Positions 17,601 to 26,076 of a DNA stretch of 64,000 nt are shown piece after piece. Position numbers and translations under genes: made by a program. How positions within the stretch are numbered: position 1 is the first letter of the stretch; every line of letters starts with the position of its first letter. The stretch comes from Lachnospiraceae bacterium KH1T2 (GTDB lineage: Bacteria > Bacillota > Clostridia > Lachnospirales > Lachnospiraceae), in NCBI GenBank assembly GCA_900114405.1, contig FOSY01000009.1:54061-118060 (forward strand), in the 5' to 3' direction. The notes under the pieces were generated by a model. It worked only from the letters and a program-made list of their open reading frames with translations, ran no database searches and was not told the DNA's origin.

Positions 17601-18524
17601 AAATAAACTATCTTTTTGGGAAGCTTTCTCGATAAAGCTTCCTCCCTCCATCTCTTTTGCTATTTTTTTATCCGAAACATCAAGTTTTCTTTCCTTTGCG
17701 AACCCTGTCAGCTTATTGCGCAAAACAGTATTGTTGTTTTCTGAAAGCATAAGTTTTCCAAGCTGTGTCTTAATAAACGCATTCTCAGGGTTTTGCTGCA
17801 TCTTAAACATTTCTTTACCACCTATTTTTTTATCAATAAAGGTGGCGCCTGCAACAAGTCTTGTAAATCTGTCTAATGGATGATTATTTTCATCTGCAGT
17901 ATCCATTGCATGAAGGGCATAGCTATTTGCTACCCTCATATTCATCATATCTTCATCATATCTATCTTTACCATAGGCTTCTAAGAAAGCACTTCTTCTG
18001 TCAAAGTGATCCATATTTATTTCAGAAGCTATTTTAGTTCTCGTTGTATCATTTAAAAACATCAATGCAGCTCTTATATTACCTGCCACATAGCCTACCC
18101 CAAAAGTCTCTGTTGTATTGAAATTATTAAGATCATCTAACTTATCATATAGATTTTCCGGGAACTTATAATTCCCACTCCGAAGCTTATCATTGGTATT
18201 TTTCGCTATTGACACATACCATTCAATGTTTTTTTTCATTTCTACGCCCGATAAAGCGTTAGACTCCACAGGATGACTGCTGATAGCCACCACAAAAGAG
18301 CTCATTACATCTTTCTTTTTCTCTGGTGAAATATTTATGATATCAGCTAATGACATATTAAGTTCACCCATGCAATACATCATTAACAAGCCGCTTATAA
18401 CATTTTTTGGCAGACCATTCTTATCATTGTGAAAGCCTGCTGAATTGAAACCTTTAACCGGCAGCTTTTTGTCATCGCAGAACGCATTGATTCCAAGTTT
18501 CATATGAATTGATTCCTTAGGCAT
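11601..18524 (-). CDS. Giant protein with papain-like cysteine peptidase site and internal duplication
   Basis: A 2307-residue protein, start fixed by GGAGGGGGAAGAA before the ATG. No signal peptide or membrane helix is seen. Residues about 500-665 carry a papain-like active site: C508 in GCWSCSL with W509 behind it as in papain, Q502 exactly six residues before (the papain oxyanion Gln spacing), H634 in NHYWTI, and D650 as possible third residue. A segment at about 41-114 (MYCMGELNMSLADI ... IEWYVSIAKNTNDKL) recurs at about 1210-1285 (IYCYAELNMTPSEI ... IIWWAQLQRKAHDKF), so the protein is partly duplicated; the second half has no second Cys-Trp site. A five-unit acidic 13-residue repeat occupies 1736-1800. 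The C-terminus is very basic. Function unknown; effector-like peptidase is a guess. Confidence 0.8.
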   Translation of the reverse strand: MPKESIHMKLGINAFCDDKKLPVKGFNSAGFHNDKNGLPKNVISGLLMMYCMGELNMSLADIINISPEKKKDVMSSFVVAISSHPVESNALSGVEMKKNIEWYVSIAKNTNDKLRSGNYKFPENLYDKLDDLNNFNTTETFGVGYVAGNIRAALMFLNDTTRTKIASEINMDHFDRRSAFLEAYGKDRYDEDMMNMRVANSYALHAMDTADENNHPLDRFTRLVAGATFIDKKIGGKEMFKMQQNPENAFIKTQLGKLMLSENNNTVLRNKLTGFAKERKLDVSDKKIAKEMEGGSFIEKASQKDSLFHELLNVVAKSDDFKDNNDIYNGESYIQNELDKRDVRRVDAHYKEAAASPVLNAVITSDDIREIAKITGHNQTACLKTFESIQKDGGKLEFYYSLLDNTARNWEYSDLIFNVPEEVRNSGNLNNVVDYFNKNQRTMEPGLKAQFLTRIKALKHAETQREEAKNGSYYADALKNRPKVKVESDKKASIKVALDRKQSSKNGCWSCSLKMLLKGRGVDVSQEEIRAYRPDYSKKILKDDYFINDANFHLNSDAMNNISERADAGLGFAPDTMVRSFEVSTPKVASSYIEIGKDIDNAAYIKAATEAIRKKIFKIITDDKSPVAFTDQNHYWTIRAIDGDEIECIDSTAPVDRQIKRKKIEDVVKKLFDNKVPFKLVWMADIELKEDGKSFYNVPSDYLGLNEDGTIKLPPKAVHEFSNQNRTKLESDGFVVSFLGGKERSNYEMIGVNPLNKDGILVTEEAYFPDHVNAEHLREVAAKRSVEETKYLKDKDKELFGASKIAEDDKEVRIIKDAESGKKSSPLFENLNDSLPNDDSKKISREDEKARDIDIFKNLLYFNDSKKVKNRALIREFNEANRIGIKIERDENGKEQLYDKTGGVVMFRIHMAYEKLRKFYTAAIKMKVEGDKYEKILDKLEKSYEDFIKSMDRPDNQIEENVNKPDIYPYNFYPKTEEDMRLAINFLGDIDAISLKDFGSFRYKDQHYNQNPYSPTVMALCAENIKSFMYQYSEGNVFKNCVKNKEYHEALNDLLTLPTDDVRNLNEKIEDHGYVSWIEYYVFSGFANESFLTGNTEEMMKAYGRFKNSLLDANEVNIFPNIRNNHMPNVKQEEERAAESGEQEKGNEAAVNAESVAAGENAAEDLDNHSDEYPYIYYKGSLKVENIFEDLAAAKNTMSFAGYSPSNKNLMAQYAIYCYAELNMTPSEITNMTPEQHKEAASKFLSDVRAHVFAGDEAGKLSADELESNIIWWAQLQRKAHDKFNSSELVYPDVELLTDPVRLQEFYNSDQHFYSLFLNEMYTLDKALESRSVDQTQENPYGVNRYKAFQKGYGRAGDARGAYNLFTRNMRIMEGVNNLILKTADENRSIEDRICAKTYLEGDLLKKLEGKKISEANKIIPCIKGKKYGVEQSLGQLAGLENIISNESKEVLDKEFTEAEMTMLLSKPFYQIASENPACAGRFMLNTAGVYANLEFLQELNDSIASSEKDENAKESLITEHFRAEYESKKEILKEREKVLNIAEADMITDEITVNVSVPTEHAASEIPVEEVNVTVSTSETEEEIPAEPLDQEKALFIASMKANGWTKPEHESLFKDFVDVNRQLELYNIYNQKNSALMLMQEVHYDDNVSMMDNNIKLISVFSKNIKKAQDDPYTKSNEELAGALNKLQSCVKSFSDELTAHRAELANINAVVEVQKAAEKAKVQEVSNETEVKTKEVKAATNDEVNTEEVKAATNEEVKTEEVEANSNEEVKTEEAETDSNEEVKAEEAETDSNEEVDTEKVDDDLENLYEEEDEYDPNLRNGLQQNSDSAETYEDRVYNDLVQLTRKGDYKEVVNWLADIAYFIELDDKNDDMHRAAENILDRYKDFLYGKSLAAKYRNEVEFKDIVNICKEIAKFNAESYLQNCEDKENLEWYLGIGLIEGAEALHDDDAKRDIADAIVEATYYNSLRLRAFTKRFYKPMMSDMDDIYYNKEYMESSETLSDVLSKKVITKTENEIKSRGVRKYIEKNGSNPKRAWARYERGQNADIDIEKYGYKINPNALKGDEKLFSKMPEAVEYVKNHNVEEIGVKSAEAVDDLTALNNFKSIIEKISDYAKGELKELDSVSKKKKDSVTYTSMRNLLEKVSKFDTKCTPSEVIGTLNDLSAAAGNYEQTHSHWWKAKKRVGIHRIERASVIGAWARFAAEKLDVDKKLQNVAERGLEKEDLYETIADRTGKKNVYEHITNQRKNIDMDELLRNRAREKKCFDFHKKRVEIRNAKGEAMKLSTEKKNKGVIKPEEKLMNK
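13125..13319 (-). repeat. Five tandem 39-bp units inside the giant gene
   Basis: Residues 1736-1800 are five 13-residue units of the type TEEVKAATNEEVK / TEEAETDSNEEVK, i.e. 39-base tandem repeats. They encode an acidic, probably disordered linker. Copy number may vary between strains. Confidence 0.8.
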
Positions 18525-18625
18525 TTCTTCCCCCTCCGATTACATTTTCGATAAAAAACACCAATGTTCTACACCTACCTTTATATACAATTCAACACGA
18601 AAAATCTGCCATACTTTTAATAAAT

Positions 18626-18659
18626 AAAAAAAAGAAGCCCCTTTAACGGAGCTTCTTCC
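18626..18659 (-). terminator. Terminator of the M13 peptidase gene
   Basis: On the minus strand GAAGCTCC pairs with GGGGCTTC around GTTAAA and is followed by eight T residues, 15 bases past the stop of the peptidase gene. A textbook intrinsic terminator. Confidence 0.85.
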
Positions 18660-18673
18660 ACGTAAAATATTCC

Positions 18674-20836
18674 TTACCAGATAACCAATCTGTCCTCCGG
18701 CGCAAGGTACATATTATCTCCCTGCTTCACATCATAAGTCTTATAGAATTCCTCAAACTGCTGTACCGGAACATTTGTCCTCACGTAGTTAAGCGGATGC
18801 TCATCCTGTGAAAGCTGTGAAAGCTCACTGCTGTAAACACCAAGCGAACAGTTCATCTCTGCATACTTCGTAAAGAATTTATCATAGTCAAAATTCTCGA
18901 CCTTTGCAGCCATCTTAAGCGCACATTCAAGACCTGTCATATCTGCGATAAGCTCAGTATCGATATTGCTGCCTTTCATATGCTTGCCATCAAATGCAAC
19001 TATTGTATCAAGATAATCATCAACCTTTTTTGTACGCTTCTTGAACTCTGCCTTATCCGCTTCTGTCCACCAGTCTTTCAGATTTCCATCAGCATCAAAC
19101 TGTGCACCATTATTATCAAATGCATGTGAGATTTCATGACCTGCCCAGAATGCACCTATAGAAGCGTACAATTCTTCTGTGCTCATATCATCTGAGTAAA
19201 ATGGCTCATCCATCATTCCGATTATCATGTTTATAGTATTATCCTGCGGATTATAAAATGCATTACAGCTAAGGATATCCATGCTCTCAGCCCACATATC
19301 CTTGTCCTGTGCCTTGCCTATGAGGCTTCTGTTAAAGTCAAAATTGAACTTTGCAATTCTGCGATTAGCCTCTATAAGTGAGCATCCGCTGATATCGAGC
19401 GTTGATGTGTCACGGAATTTATCAGGATATGCGGCATGGATTTCAAGCTTATCAAGCTTTTCAAGTGCAGCTTTCCTGCTTTCGTCAGATATCCAGCTAT
19501 TCTCTGTAAGGATCTCGCGATAAGTATCCTTTACATCCTGACAAAGATCTTTCATCTTCTGCCTGTCTTCTTCAGAACCGTATTTTTCAATATATACCTT
19601 CTGCATTGAAGTCGGGATGGCTCTTGAAATTACACTATATGCCATTTCATCATCCGAAACTCTTCCTGTAGTTCCTAAATACTTATTATTAATCTCTATA
19701 CACTTATCATATGTTTCTTTATCAAGATTCATTATATAATCAAGTACATAATGAACAAGGAAATAGTTCTTGATTGAATCAACATTTTCATCAGTATACA
19801 AGCTGTCAAGTTTTTTAAGATATTCCGGCTCAGTTACCAGATATTTTCCATCATAATCATACTTATCAGCTTTTAAGATTTCTCCTAATGGATATGCTTT
19901 GCAAAGAGATGTAAGTTCATCAAAAGACATTTCATTATTGATCTTCTGCATGTAGTCATCACTATTTGATTCTTCTGTCGTATAAATAGAACCAGCAAGT
20001 TTTGTTTCAAAGTCGATTGCAGACTCATAAGCCTTTTCTGCATCCTCTTCTGACATTCCTAATTTGCCTGCACCAAGTACAAACATATCCTTATTCAATC
20101 CAAAATACATGTCACCGTATTCTGTACGATTACTGTATTCTGCGGAATCATTAAGCAAAAGGCTAGGACTTCCTACAGAAACAAGATAATGGCTCGGATC
20201 ATTCAATCCTAAATCTGCCACGTATGAGACCAATCCTATGCCTTCCTGCATAAAATCAGCCTCAGTCATGAGTGCATCCAGCTCTTTTGTATCTTTGACA
20301 GCCTTTATTTTTTCATAAAGCTCCTGAATATCAGATACACCCGCCTTTTCTCTTGCATCCCAGTCCTGCAGATCCTTATTATAAGTTCTCACCAAGTCTG
20401 CATCATGTCCTTCGATGCTCTCATCCTTTAAGAGCCCTATGCACTTGTCTCTTGTTATCTTTGCACACTCAGAATAGTGTGACCATGTACTATGACCATC
20501 CGGGATTTCATTCGAAAGAATCCAATCCTTATTGGCATATAAATGAAAATCATCCTTTTGATCAGTTACCGTATCCGCTGAAACATTTTCTTTAATTTCA
20601 GAATCTATCCACGGTGTACCTCCCGTAGTAACTTGAGACTCACTGTCCGCCTGATCTGCTTCATCAGTTGACTCAGACGAAGCAGCTGCTTCTGTACTCT
20701 GAACTGTCTCAGAGGCATTTTGATCTTTCACTTCACTTGAAGTCTGATCTGTTGATGGATTTGTACCGCAGCCATTCAGTAAACTTCCTGAAATAAGAGC
20801 CACGGAAAGAACAATTGAAACGATTCTTTTTTTCAT
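18674..20836 (-). CDS. M13 family (neprilysin/PepO-like) metallopeptidase lipoprotein
   Basis: A 720-residue zinc peptidase. The ATG at 20836 follows AAAGGAGG by ten bases and opens a lipoprotein signal ending in LLNGC (C23), so the enzyme sits on the outer face of the membrane. A Ser/Glu-rich spacer follows to about residue 80. The zinc site is H567-E568-I-S-H571, with the family-typical FDNNGAQFD after it and E628 in ELIADMTGL as third ligand. M13 enzymes cleave oligopeptides. Its length is normal for the family. It is transcribed toward the giant gene but ends in a strong terminator, so the two are separate units. Confidence 0.92.
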   Translation of the reverse strand: MKKRIVSIVLSVALISGSLLNGCGTNPSTDQTSSEVKDQNASETVQSTEAAASSESTDEADQADSESQVTTGGTPWIDSEIKENVSADTVTDQKDDFHLYANKDWILSNEIPDGHSTWSHYSECAKITRDKCIGLLKDESIEGHDADLVRTYNKDLQDWDAREKAGVSDIQELYEKIKAVKDTKELDALMTEADFMQEGIGLVSYVADLGLNDPSHYLVSVGSPSLLLNDSAEYSNRTEYGDMYFGLNKDMFVLGAGKLGMSEEDAEKAYESAIDFETKLAGSIYTTEESNSDDYMQKINNEMSFDELTSLCKAYPLGEILKADKYDYDGKYLVTEPEYLKKLDSLYTDENVDSIKNYFLVHYVLDYIMNLDKETYDKCIEINNKYLGTTGRVSDDEMAYSVISRAIPTSMQKVYIEKYGSEEDRQKMKDLCQDVKDTYREILTENSWISDESRKAALEKLDKLEIHAAYPDKFRDTSTLDISGCSLIEANRRIAKFNFDFNRSLIGKAQDKDMWAESMDILSCNAFYNPQDNTINMIIGMMDEPFYSDDMSTEELYASIGAFWAGHEISHAFDNNGAQFDADGNLKDWWTEADKAEFKKRTKKVDDYLDTIVAFDGKHMKGSNIDTELIADMTGLECALKMAAKVENFDYDKFFTKYAEMNCSLGVYSSELSQLSQDEHPLNYVRTNVPVQQFEEFYKTYDVKQGDNMYLAPEDRLVIW

Positions 20837-20990
20837 AACTAAAGTTCCTCCTTTAAAAGTAAATACTTTCACACTTTAGTCTACTAAAGATTCATCAAAA
20901 ATACTCTTAATGTTTTCTTAAATCGTAATATCCATCTCATTGCAGCTTTCGACGTCCCATGCAGAATTTGCAATTCCGCTTTTCAGCATA

Positions 20991-23564
20991 TCAGCAAACA
21001 TCTTCTTTAAGTGCTTCTATTATCTCATCATCTTTGATTTTCGATATACCAAGAAGCATGCTAAGCCCAAGAACTGCAAATACAGTTACAATAGCTGCAA
21101 TATATGCGGCTATATCAACCTCAAACGCCATATCACTATTAGCCTTTTTCAACATAGCATATGACAAAAAGAGAGCTAACGGTATACCAACCACAAGAGA
21201 CCTAATACCATAAAGCAAGGTTTCAAGCCCGATCATCCTGTTAAATCCCCTCTCTGTCATTCCTACAGAGCGCAGCATTGCAAATTCCTTCCTTCTCATT
21301 GTGACGCCTGTTGAAATTATATTTACAAGATTAGCAAGTGCAATAAGCGTAACGAGAGTCGTAAAACCATACATTACAGTCTTTAGTAAAAGCGATACAG
21401 TCTTTACAACTGTCACAGCCTCTTCCATATTTCCATATGAATAATTTCTATAGTTTCCTTTTTCAAGCAGATCAATTATCTCATCATATAATTTTGAAGT
21501 ATCACCGGTTTCTATAGCTATCGTCTTACATGCAAATTCTTTTCCCAATGTCTCTTCATACTTTGCATAAAAAGGTGTTTCCGGGACATAAATAACTACG
21601 GTATTCTTTGGAACGAGATTAAATATATAATTGTCTTTACTATAGTTTACCAATCCCGCTATCTCTATCGCAGGCGGATTTCCTTCCACCTTATCATAAT
21701 GAAGAACCTGGCCTATGATCTTTTTATCAAATACTCCATGTTTAGACTCTCGCCTGTAAAAATTGTTCAGCAAAACTCCCTTCAAAGCTCCCTCAAAATA
21801 TTCATCACTCGAAAGTCCATTATCCTCTAGCAGCTTCTTAAAGTCGGAATCATCAATCGTTGCTACATAAAACTCTTTTCCGTCAAAAACTTTCTCAAAC
21901 CCTTCATTCAAAAAATCACTATTCAAAATATCACTATTTGCCGGGACAAAATCAGGATTTTTCTTATCTTTGGTAAACTTATATTCATAGACATCATTCG
22001 TGTAGCATCGTTCAGTTAAAGGATTTTCTTCAATCGCTTTTTTAAGCCTATCGCTGTCTTCAACAGCACATTTTGCATAGATCTGGTATGGAACGTCAAA
22101 ATCAAAGCTATTATTTCTCTCAAAAGCTCTATTGAAACTTGTTATAGTAAGAAACATTACGATAGACGCTATGATTGAAAAAGTGATGATTGCACTCTTT
22201 GAGCCGTTCCTCTTTATATTTTTATAAGCAAGTTCACCCTCATAGCCGAAAAGCCTTTTTACTAACGGATTTACCCTAAGCTTACTACCCTTTAAACGTA
22301 AAGCATAATTTTGTCTGAGCGCATCTATCGGCATTATTTTTGATGCCCTTATTGCCGGTATCAATGCCGAAATATAAATAGTTATAGAAGCAATCGTAAT
22401 TATAAAAGCAAATACCGGCAGCGGTGCATGAAGCGTTATCTGCTCACTCATTCCCTTTGCACCCTCAAACATATTGGCAGATATCATAGCTTTACCAAGC
22501 ACTGAGATAGTAACAAACGTGCCAATGCATCCCACTAAAATCCCTATAGGTATGCCAAAAATCCCAAGGATGATACCTTCAAAAATTATCGACCACCTTT
22601 TTTGCCTTTTCGTCGCTCCCACACTTGCAAGCATTCCAAGATAACGTATCTTCTCAGTAAGTGACATTCCAAATGCATTATAAATAAGTATCACTGATGT
22701 AGCTACAATTATCATAAGAGCAAAGATACCTACCGGAATTATCCCGGCAACACCTCTGCTATCAGCATCAAAGGAAAATACACTTATCAGATATTCAGTA
22801 TTAAATGACGATATTTTAAGGTTATATTTTTTCGCTATTTCTTTTAACTGCTTATGCGCATTAAAGTCACATCTTTTCAGGCAAATATCGACATTATTCT
22901 GCATTGGAATTTTACCTGAAGGGAGGTATCCAATGACATCAAATCCTCCTGTAGCTCCGTTTTTATGCAGTATGGCGCTTACTATCAGCGTTTTCTCCGC
23001 TTTCTTATTAAATTTTTCATTGGAATTATAATTTCCGGCGATTGCAGTTTTCTTTCCATCAGGATCGATAATGTATCTTTTGCCAAGGTCAAATGTTATC
23101 TCATCACCTACATTGATATTAAGGTTATTGTCCTTCAAAAATTGATCTTCGACTGCAATTTCATTTTCATTCTCAGGAAGCTTACCATCATATTTACATA
23201 CAACACTATTCCTGATTCCGTCTCCATTCATTCTCGTGATGTTTCCAAGCTTAAGCCTATCTGACACATCTGTATGCATCCGAACTCCTGTAAGCTCTAT
23301 ATCAGTATCAGTGATAGCAACTGATTTTATCGTACTCTCTTTCTTAAGACATTCTATCTGAGCAGGTGTAAGGTTTTCAAATTCACAATGCCAGTTACCT
23401 TCCTCATTGACAGCTACTTTTCCAAAGAATGCAAAAAATGAAGTGATGCCGACGCACATGGTGGTTATAAGTGCTGTAGAAGCAGCTATTCCAAGTGTCG
23501 TAACTAAAGTTCTTTTCATATTTTGCTTCAAATGTCTCACAGTAAGTCTTGATATTATATTCAT
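20991..23564 (-). CDS. ABC transporter permease with two FtsX domains
   Basis: An 857-residue permease: an N-terminal membrane helix (TTLGIAASTALITTMCVGIT), a large outside domain, three helices with the FtsX-type MIIVATSVILIYNAF and LGMLASVGATKRQ segments, a second half with another N-terminal helix (IITFSIIASIVMFLTITSF), a second outside domain and three final helices with LRSVGMTERGFNRMIG. This is the layout of macrolide/bacteriocin export or peptide-sensing permeases. Its start codon shares one base with the stop of the ATPase gene upstream. With the two-component genes further upstream it forms a probable antimicrobial-peptide response module. Confidence 0.9.
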   Translation of the reverse strand: MNIISRLTVRHLKQNMKRTLVTTLGIAASTALITTMCVGITSFFAFFGKVAVNEEGNWHCEFENLTPAQIECLKKESTIKSVAITDTDIELTGVRMHTDVSDRLKLGNITRMNGDGIRNSVVCKYDGKLPENENEIAVEDQFLKDNNLNINVGDEITFDLGKRYIIDPDGKKTAIAGNYNSNEKFNKKAEKTLIVSAILHKNGATGGFDVIGYLPSGKIPMQNNVDICLKRCDFNAHKQLKEIAKKYNLKISSFNTEYLISVFSFDADSRGVAGIIPVGIFALMIIVATSVILIYNAFGMSLTEKIRYLGMLASVGATKRQKRWSIIFEGIILGIFGIPIGILVGCIGTFVTISVLGKAMISANMFEGAKGMSEQITLHAPLPVFAFIITIASITIYISALIPAIRASKIMPIDALRQNYALRLKGSKLRVNPLVKRLFGYEGELAYKNIKRNGSKSAIITFSIIASIVMFLTITSFNRAFERNNSFDFDVPYQIYAKCAVEDSDRLKKAIEENPLTERCYTNDVYEYKFTKDKKNPDFVPANSDILNSDFLNEGFEKVFDGKEFYVATIDDSDFKKLLEDNGLSSDEYFEGALKGVLLNNFYRRESKHGVFDKKIIGQVLHYDKVEGNPPAIEIAGLVNYSKDNYIFNLVPKNTVVIYVPETPFYAKYEETLGKEFACKTIAIETGDTSKLYDEIIDLLEKGNYRNYSYGNMEEAVTVVKTVSLLLKTVMYGFTTLVTLIALANLVNIISTGVTMRRKEFAMLRSVGMTERGFNRMIGLETLLYGIRSLVVGIPLALFLSYAMLKKANSDMAFEVDIAAYIAAIVTVFAVLGLSMLLGISKIKDDEIIEALKEDVC

Positions 23565-24256
23565 TACGCACTCACCTCTGTTCCTTTAGTGTCCCTGGTT
23601 ATCTCACCATCTTCAATGGTTATAACTCTGTCAGCAGCAAGTGCTATCCTGTCATCATGTGTGATTATGATAACAGTTTGATTATTTTCTCTGTTAAACT
23701 TTCTTAAAAGTGAAATAATCTCTTTACTGTTCTTTGTATCAAGATTTCCTGTCGGTTCATCAGCCAGTAAAAGTGCAGGATGATTCATTAAAGCTCTTCC
23801 GATCGAAACTCTCTGCTGCTGTCCTCCCGACAGCTGATTGGGAAGATGTTTCAGCCGATTTGATAGCCCAAGTTTTTCAACAAGGTCATGAAGCAGCTTT
23901 CTATCAGGCTTCTTACCATCAAGCAATATCGGCAGCGTAATATTCTCTTCAACGTTAAGTATCGGTATCAGATTATAAAACTGATAAACAAGCCCTATGT
24001 ATCTCCTTCTAAAAATAGCCAGTTTAGTTTCATTTAGTCCAACTATATCAGTTTCTGAGATCTTCACTTCTCCGGATGTCGGAGTATCAACTCCGCCCAG
24101 AATATGCAAAAGCGTTGATTTACCAGAGCCGGAAGGCCCGACAATAGCTACAAACTCGCCCTGCTCAACATCAAATGAGACATTTTTAAGCGCTTCAACT
24201 TTAGTTTCACCTTTTCCATAGACCTTACAAAGATTTCTAATTTTCAAAATTTTCAT
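23564..24256 (-). CDS. ABC transporter ATP-binding protein
   Basis: A 230-residue ATPase of the MacB/LolD/BceA type. Walker A is GPSGSGKST (40-48), the signature is LSGGQQQRVSIGRAL, Walker B is LLLADEPTGNLD, and the H-loop is VIIITHD. It energises the FtsX-type permease encoded one base further on. A gap of about 108 bases separates it from the histidine kinase gene upstream and could hold a promoter responding to the adjacent regulator. Confidence 0.95.
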   Translation of the reverse strand: MKILKIRNLCKVYGKGETKVEALKNVSFDVEQGEFVAIVGPSGSGKSTLLHILGGVDTPTSGEVKISETDIVGLNETKLAIFRRRYIGLVYQFYNLIPILNVEENITLPILLDGKKPDRKLLHDLVEKLGLSNRLKHLPNQLSGGQQQRVSIGRALMNHPALLLADEPTGNLDTKNSKEIISLLRKFNRENNQTVIIITHDDRIALAADRVITIEDGEITRDTKGTEVSA

Positions 24257-24364
24257 CAGTCAATCCTCACTTCGTGTATTGTCTTGCTCTTATTTTGAGA
24301 ATAGAATAAATTTTTTATCTTACTGTAGAGTGACTTTTTCATTACAATTTTGTCACATTCAGAT

Positions 24365-25363
24365 TTATATTATCGTCTTGTAAAATCTTACATAAAAGGT
24401 TGTACCGACTCCCTCCTCACTCGAAACCACTATATCACCCTTTTGACTTGTAATTATACTTTTCGCGAGTGCAAGTCCTATACCTACACTGTCATTGCCT
24501 GCATTTTTCCCTTTGTAAAAACGCTCAAAAATGTGCTCTATATCTTCCTTACTGATCCCGCATCCCGTATCTTCTATAATGATCTGCTTATAAATATTGT
24601 TCTCTTCCTGACATATCTTTAATTTTCCCTCATCATCCATATGTTCAAGACAGTTCTTAATGATATTCTGCAGTGCTTCGACAGTCCATTTCCTGTCACA
24701 TCTGACACTTATCCCTTTTGAAACAGCTTCAAATTTTACATTCCTGATATCCATCTGGATCTCAAAAGGCTCTACTGCCTCTTTTATCAATGCATCCGCT
24801 GCAATATTCTCAGCTTTTAAGCTTATCGTCCCTGCATCAATTTTTGAAAGTTTTAAGAGCGTCTGTATAAGCCAATTCATCTTATCAAGCTGCTTACATT
24901 GCGTCTTTAAGAATTTTTTTCTTTCTTCTTCATTCGTTTCAGACATCAAAAGGTCATTCATTACCATGATCGAGGTAAGCGGTGTCTTCAATTGATGACT
25001 TATATCTGCCATTGCTTCTGCAAGATTCTTTTTATCTTTTGATATAGTCTCTCTCTGATACTTAAGTGTCGTTGTAGCCTTGTAAATATTCGCTTTCAGT
25101 ATAGAAAGTTCACCTTCCTCCTGATCTCTTATATCCGGCACATCGTCACCCGAAAGCACTTTGTAAAGGTAAGCATTAAGCGTATTTATATCCATATACC
25201 TCTGCCTTGTAAACAGTGCAAAAAAGGCAGCAAGTGCGATCTCACAAGCTGCCGTAAAAAGCCCTGCATGCACTCCATACAACATCACGCACACGCAGAA
25301 ACTTATAATAGTGATCACTCCAAAAGCGATCAGCATAGACCTATAATTCCTATTATTAAGCAT
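24365..25363 (-). CDS. Sensor histidine kinase of an ABC-linked two-component system
   Basis: A 332-residue kinase with two short membrane helices (about 10-30 and 36-52) and almost no outside loop, the intramembrane-sensing pattern of kinases that take their signal from an ABC permease. The phosphorylated histidine is H123 in ISHQLKTPL; the ATPase domain has NIIKNCLEH, EDTGCGI and VGIGLALAK boxes. It starts after AGGAGACTTTCCCG, 12 bases past the response-regulator stop. Probable partner: the regulator at 25376-26068 and the ABC transporter downstream. Confidence 0.92.
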   Translation of the reverse strand: MLNNRNYRSMLIAFGVITIISFCVCVMLYGVHAGLFTAACEIALAAFFALFTRQRYMDINTLNAYLYKVLSGDDVPDIRDQEEGELSILKANIYKATTTLKYQRETISKDKKNLAEAMADISHQLKTPLTSIMVMNDLLMSETNEEERKKFLKTQCKQLDKMNWLIQTLLKLSKIDAGTISLKAENIAADALIKEAVEPFEIQMDIRNVKFEAVSKGISVRCDRKWTVEALQNIIKNCLEHMDDEGKLKICQEENNIYKQIIIEDTGCGISKEDIEHIFERFYKGKNAGNDSVGIGLALAKSIITSQKGDIVVSSEEGVGTTFYVRFYKTII

Positions 25364-25375
25364 CGGGAAAGTCTC

Positions 25376-26068
25376 CTATTTGTTGACAATATATCCTAAG
25401 CCTCGTACAGTCCTGATTATCTCCGGTCTTGCCGGGTCTGTCTCGATCTTATCCCTAAGGCGCTTTATATAAACGGTAAGGGTATTATCATTTACAAAAT
25501 CGCCGCTCACATCCCACATTTCTTCTAAAAGCTGATTCCTCGTCATCACGATGCCTCGATTGCTGCAAAACGTCAGCAGAAGCTTATACTCAAGTGCTGT
25601 GAGCTCTACCGTTCGAGATATTCCACTCACTTCATCTGTAATCACAACCTTAGCCTCATTTGTATAAATGCTGATATTTGCAACTCTTATCACATCATCG
25701 CTTTTGCCTTTACCCGCTCTGCGCATGACAGAGCGGATTCTTGCAATAAGTTCATTTACTCTAAAAGGCTTGCAGATGTAATCGTCTGCGCCAAGCTCCA
25801 GTCCCATTACTACATTGACCTCAGCATCACTGGCTGTAAGAAAGATTATAGGTACGTCGCTTTTAGCCTTAATAAACCTGCAAACGTCATATCCATTGCC
25901 ATCCGGCAAATTTATATCCAATATGCAAAGGTCACAGCTTTCACTTTTCCAAAACGACTCAGCTTCAGCCTTAGTCCCAAAAACTACCACTTCATAGCCT
26001 TCTTTTTCCAAAGAATATCTTAATCCCATAGCTATCGCTTCATCATCTTCAAGTATTAAAATTTTCAT
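25376..26068 (-). CDS. OmpR/PhoB-type response regulator
   Basis: A 230-residue regulator: receiver domain with D8-D9, phosphorylated D51 in CILDINLPDGNG and K101 region KPFRVNELIARI, then a winged-helix effector domain ending RTVRGLGYIVNK. The ATG at 26068 has an AAGGT site and is preferred to a TTG two codons earlier. It precedes the kinase gene and probably controls the ABC transporter genes. Confidence 0.93.
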   Translation of the reverse strand: MKILILEDDEAIAMGLRYSLEKEGYEVVVFGTKAEAESFWKSESCDLCILDINLPDGNGYDVCRFIKAKSDVPIIFLTASDAEVNVVMGLELGADDYICKPFRVNELIARIRSVMRRAGKGKSDDVIRVANISIYTNEAKVVITDEVSGISRTVELTALEYKLLLTFCSNRGIVMTRNQLLEEMWDVSGDFVNDNTLTVYIKRLRDKIETDPARPEIIRTVRGLGYIVNK

Positions 26069-26076
26069 TATCAAGT

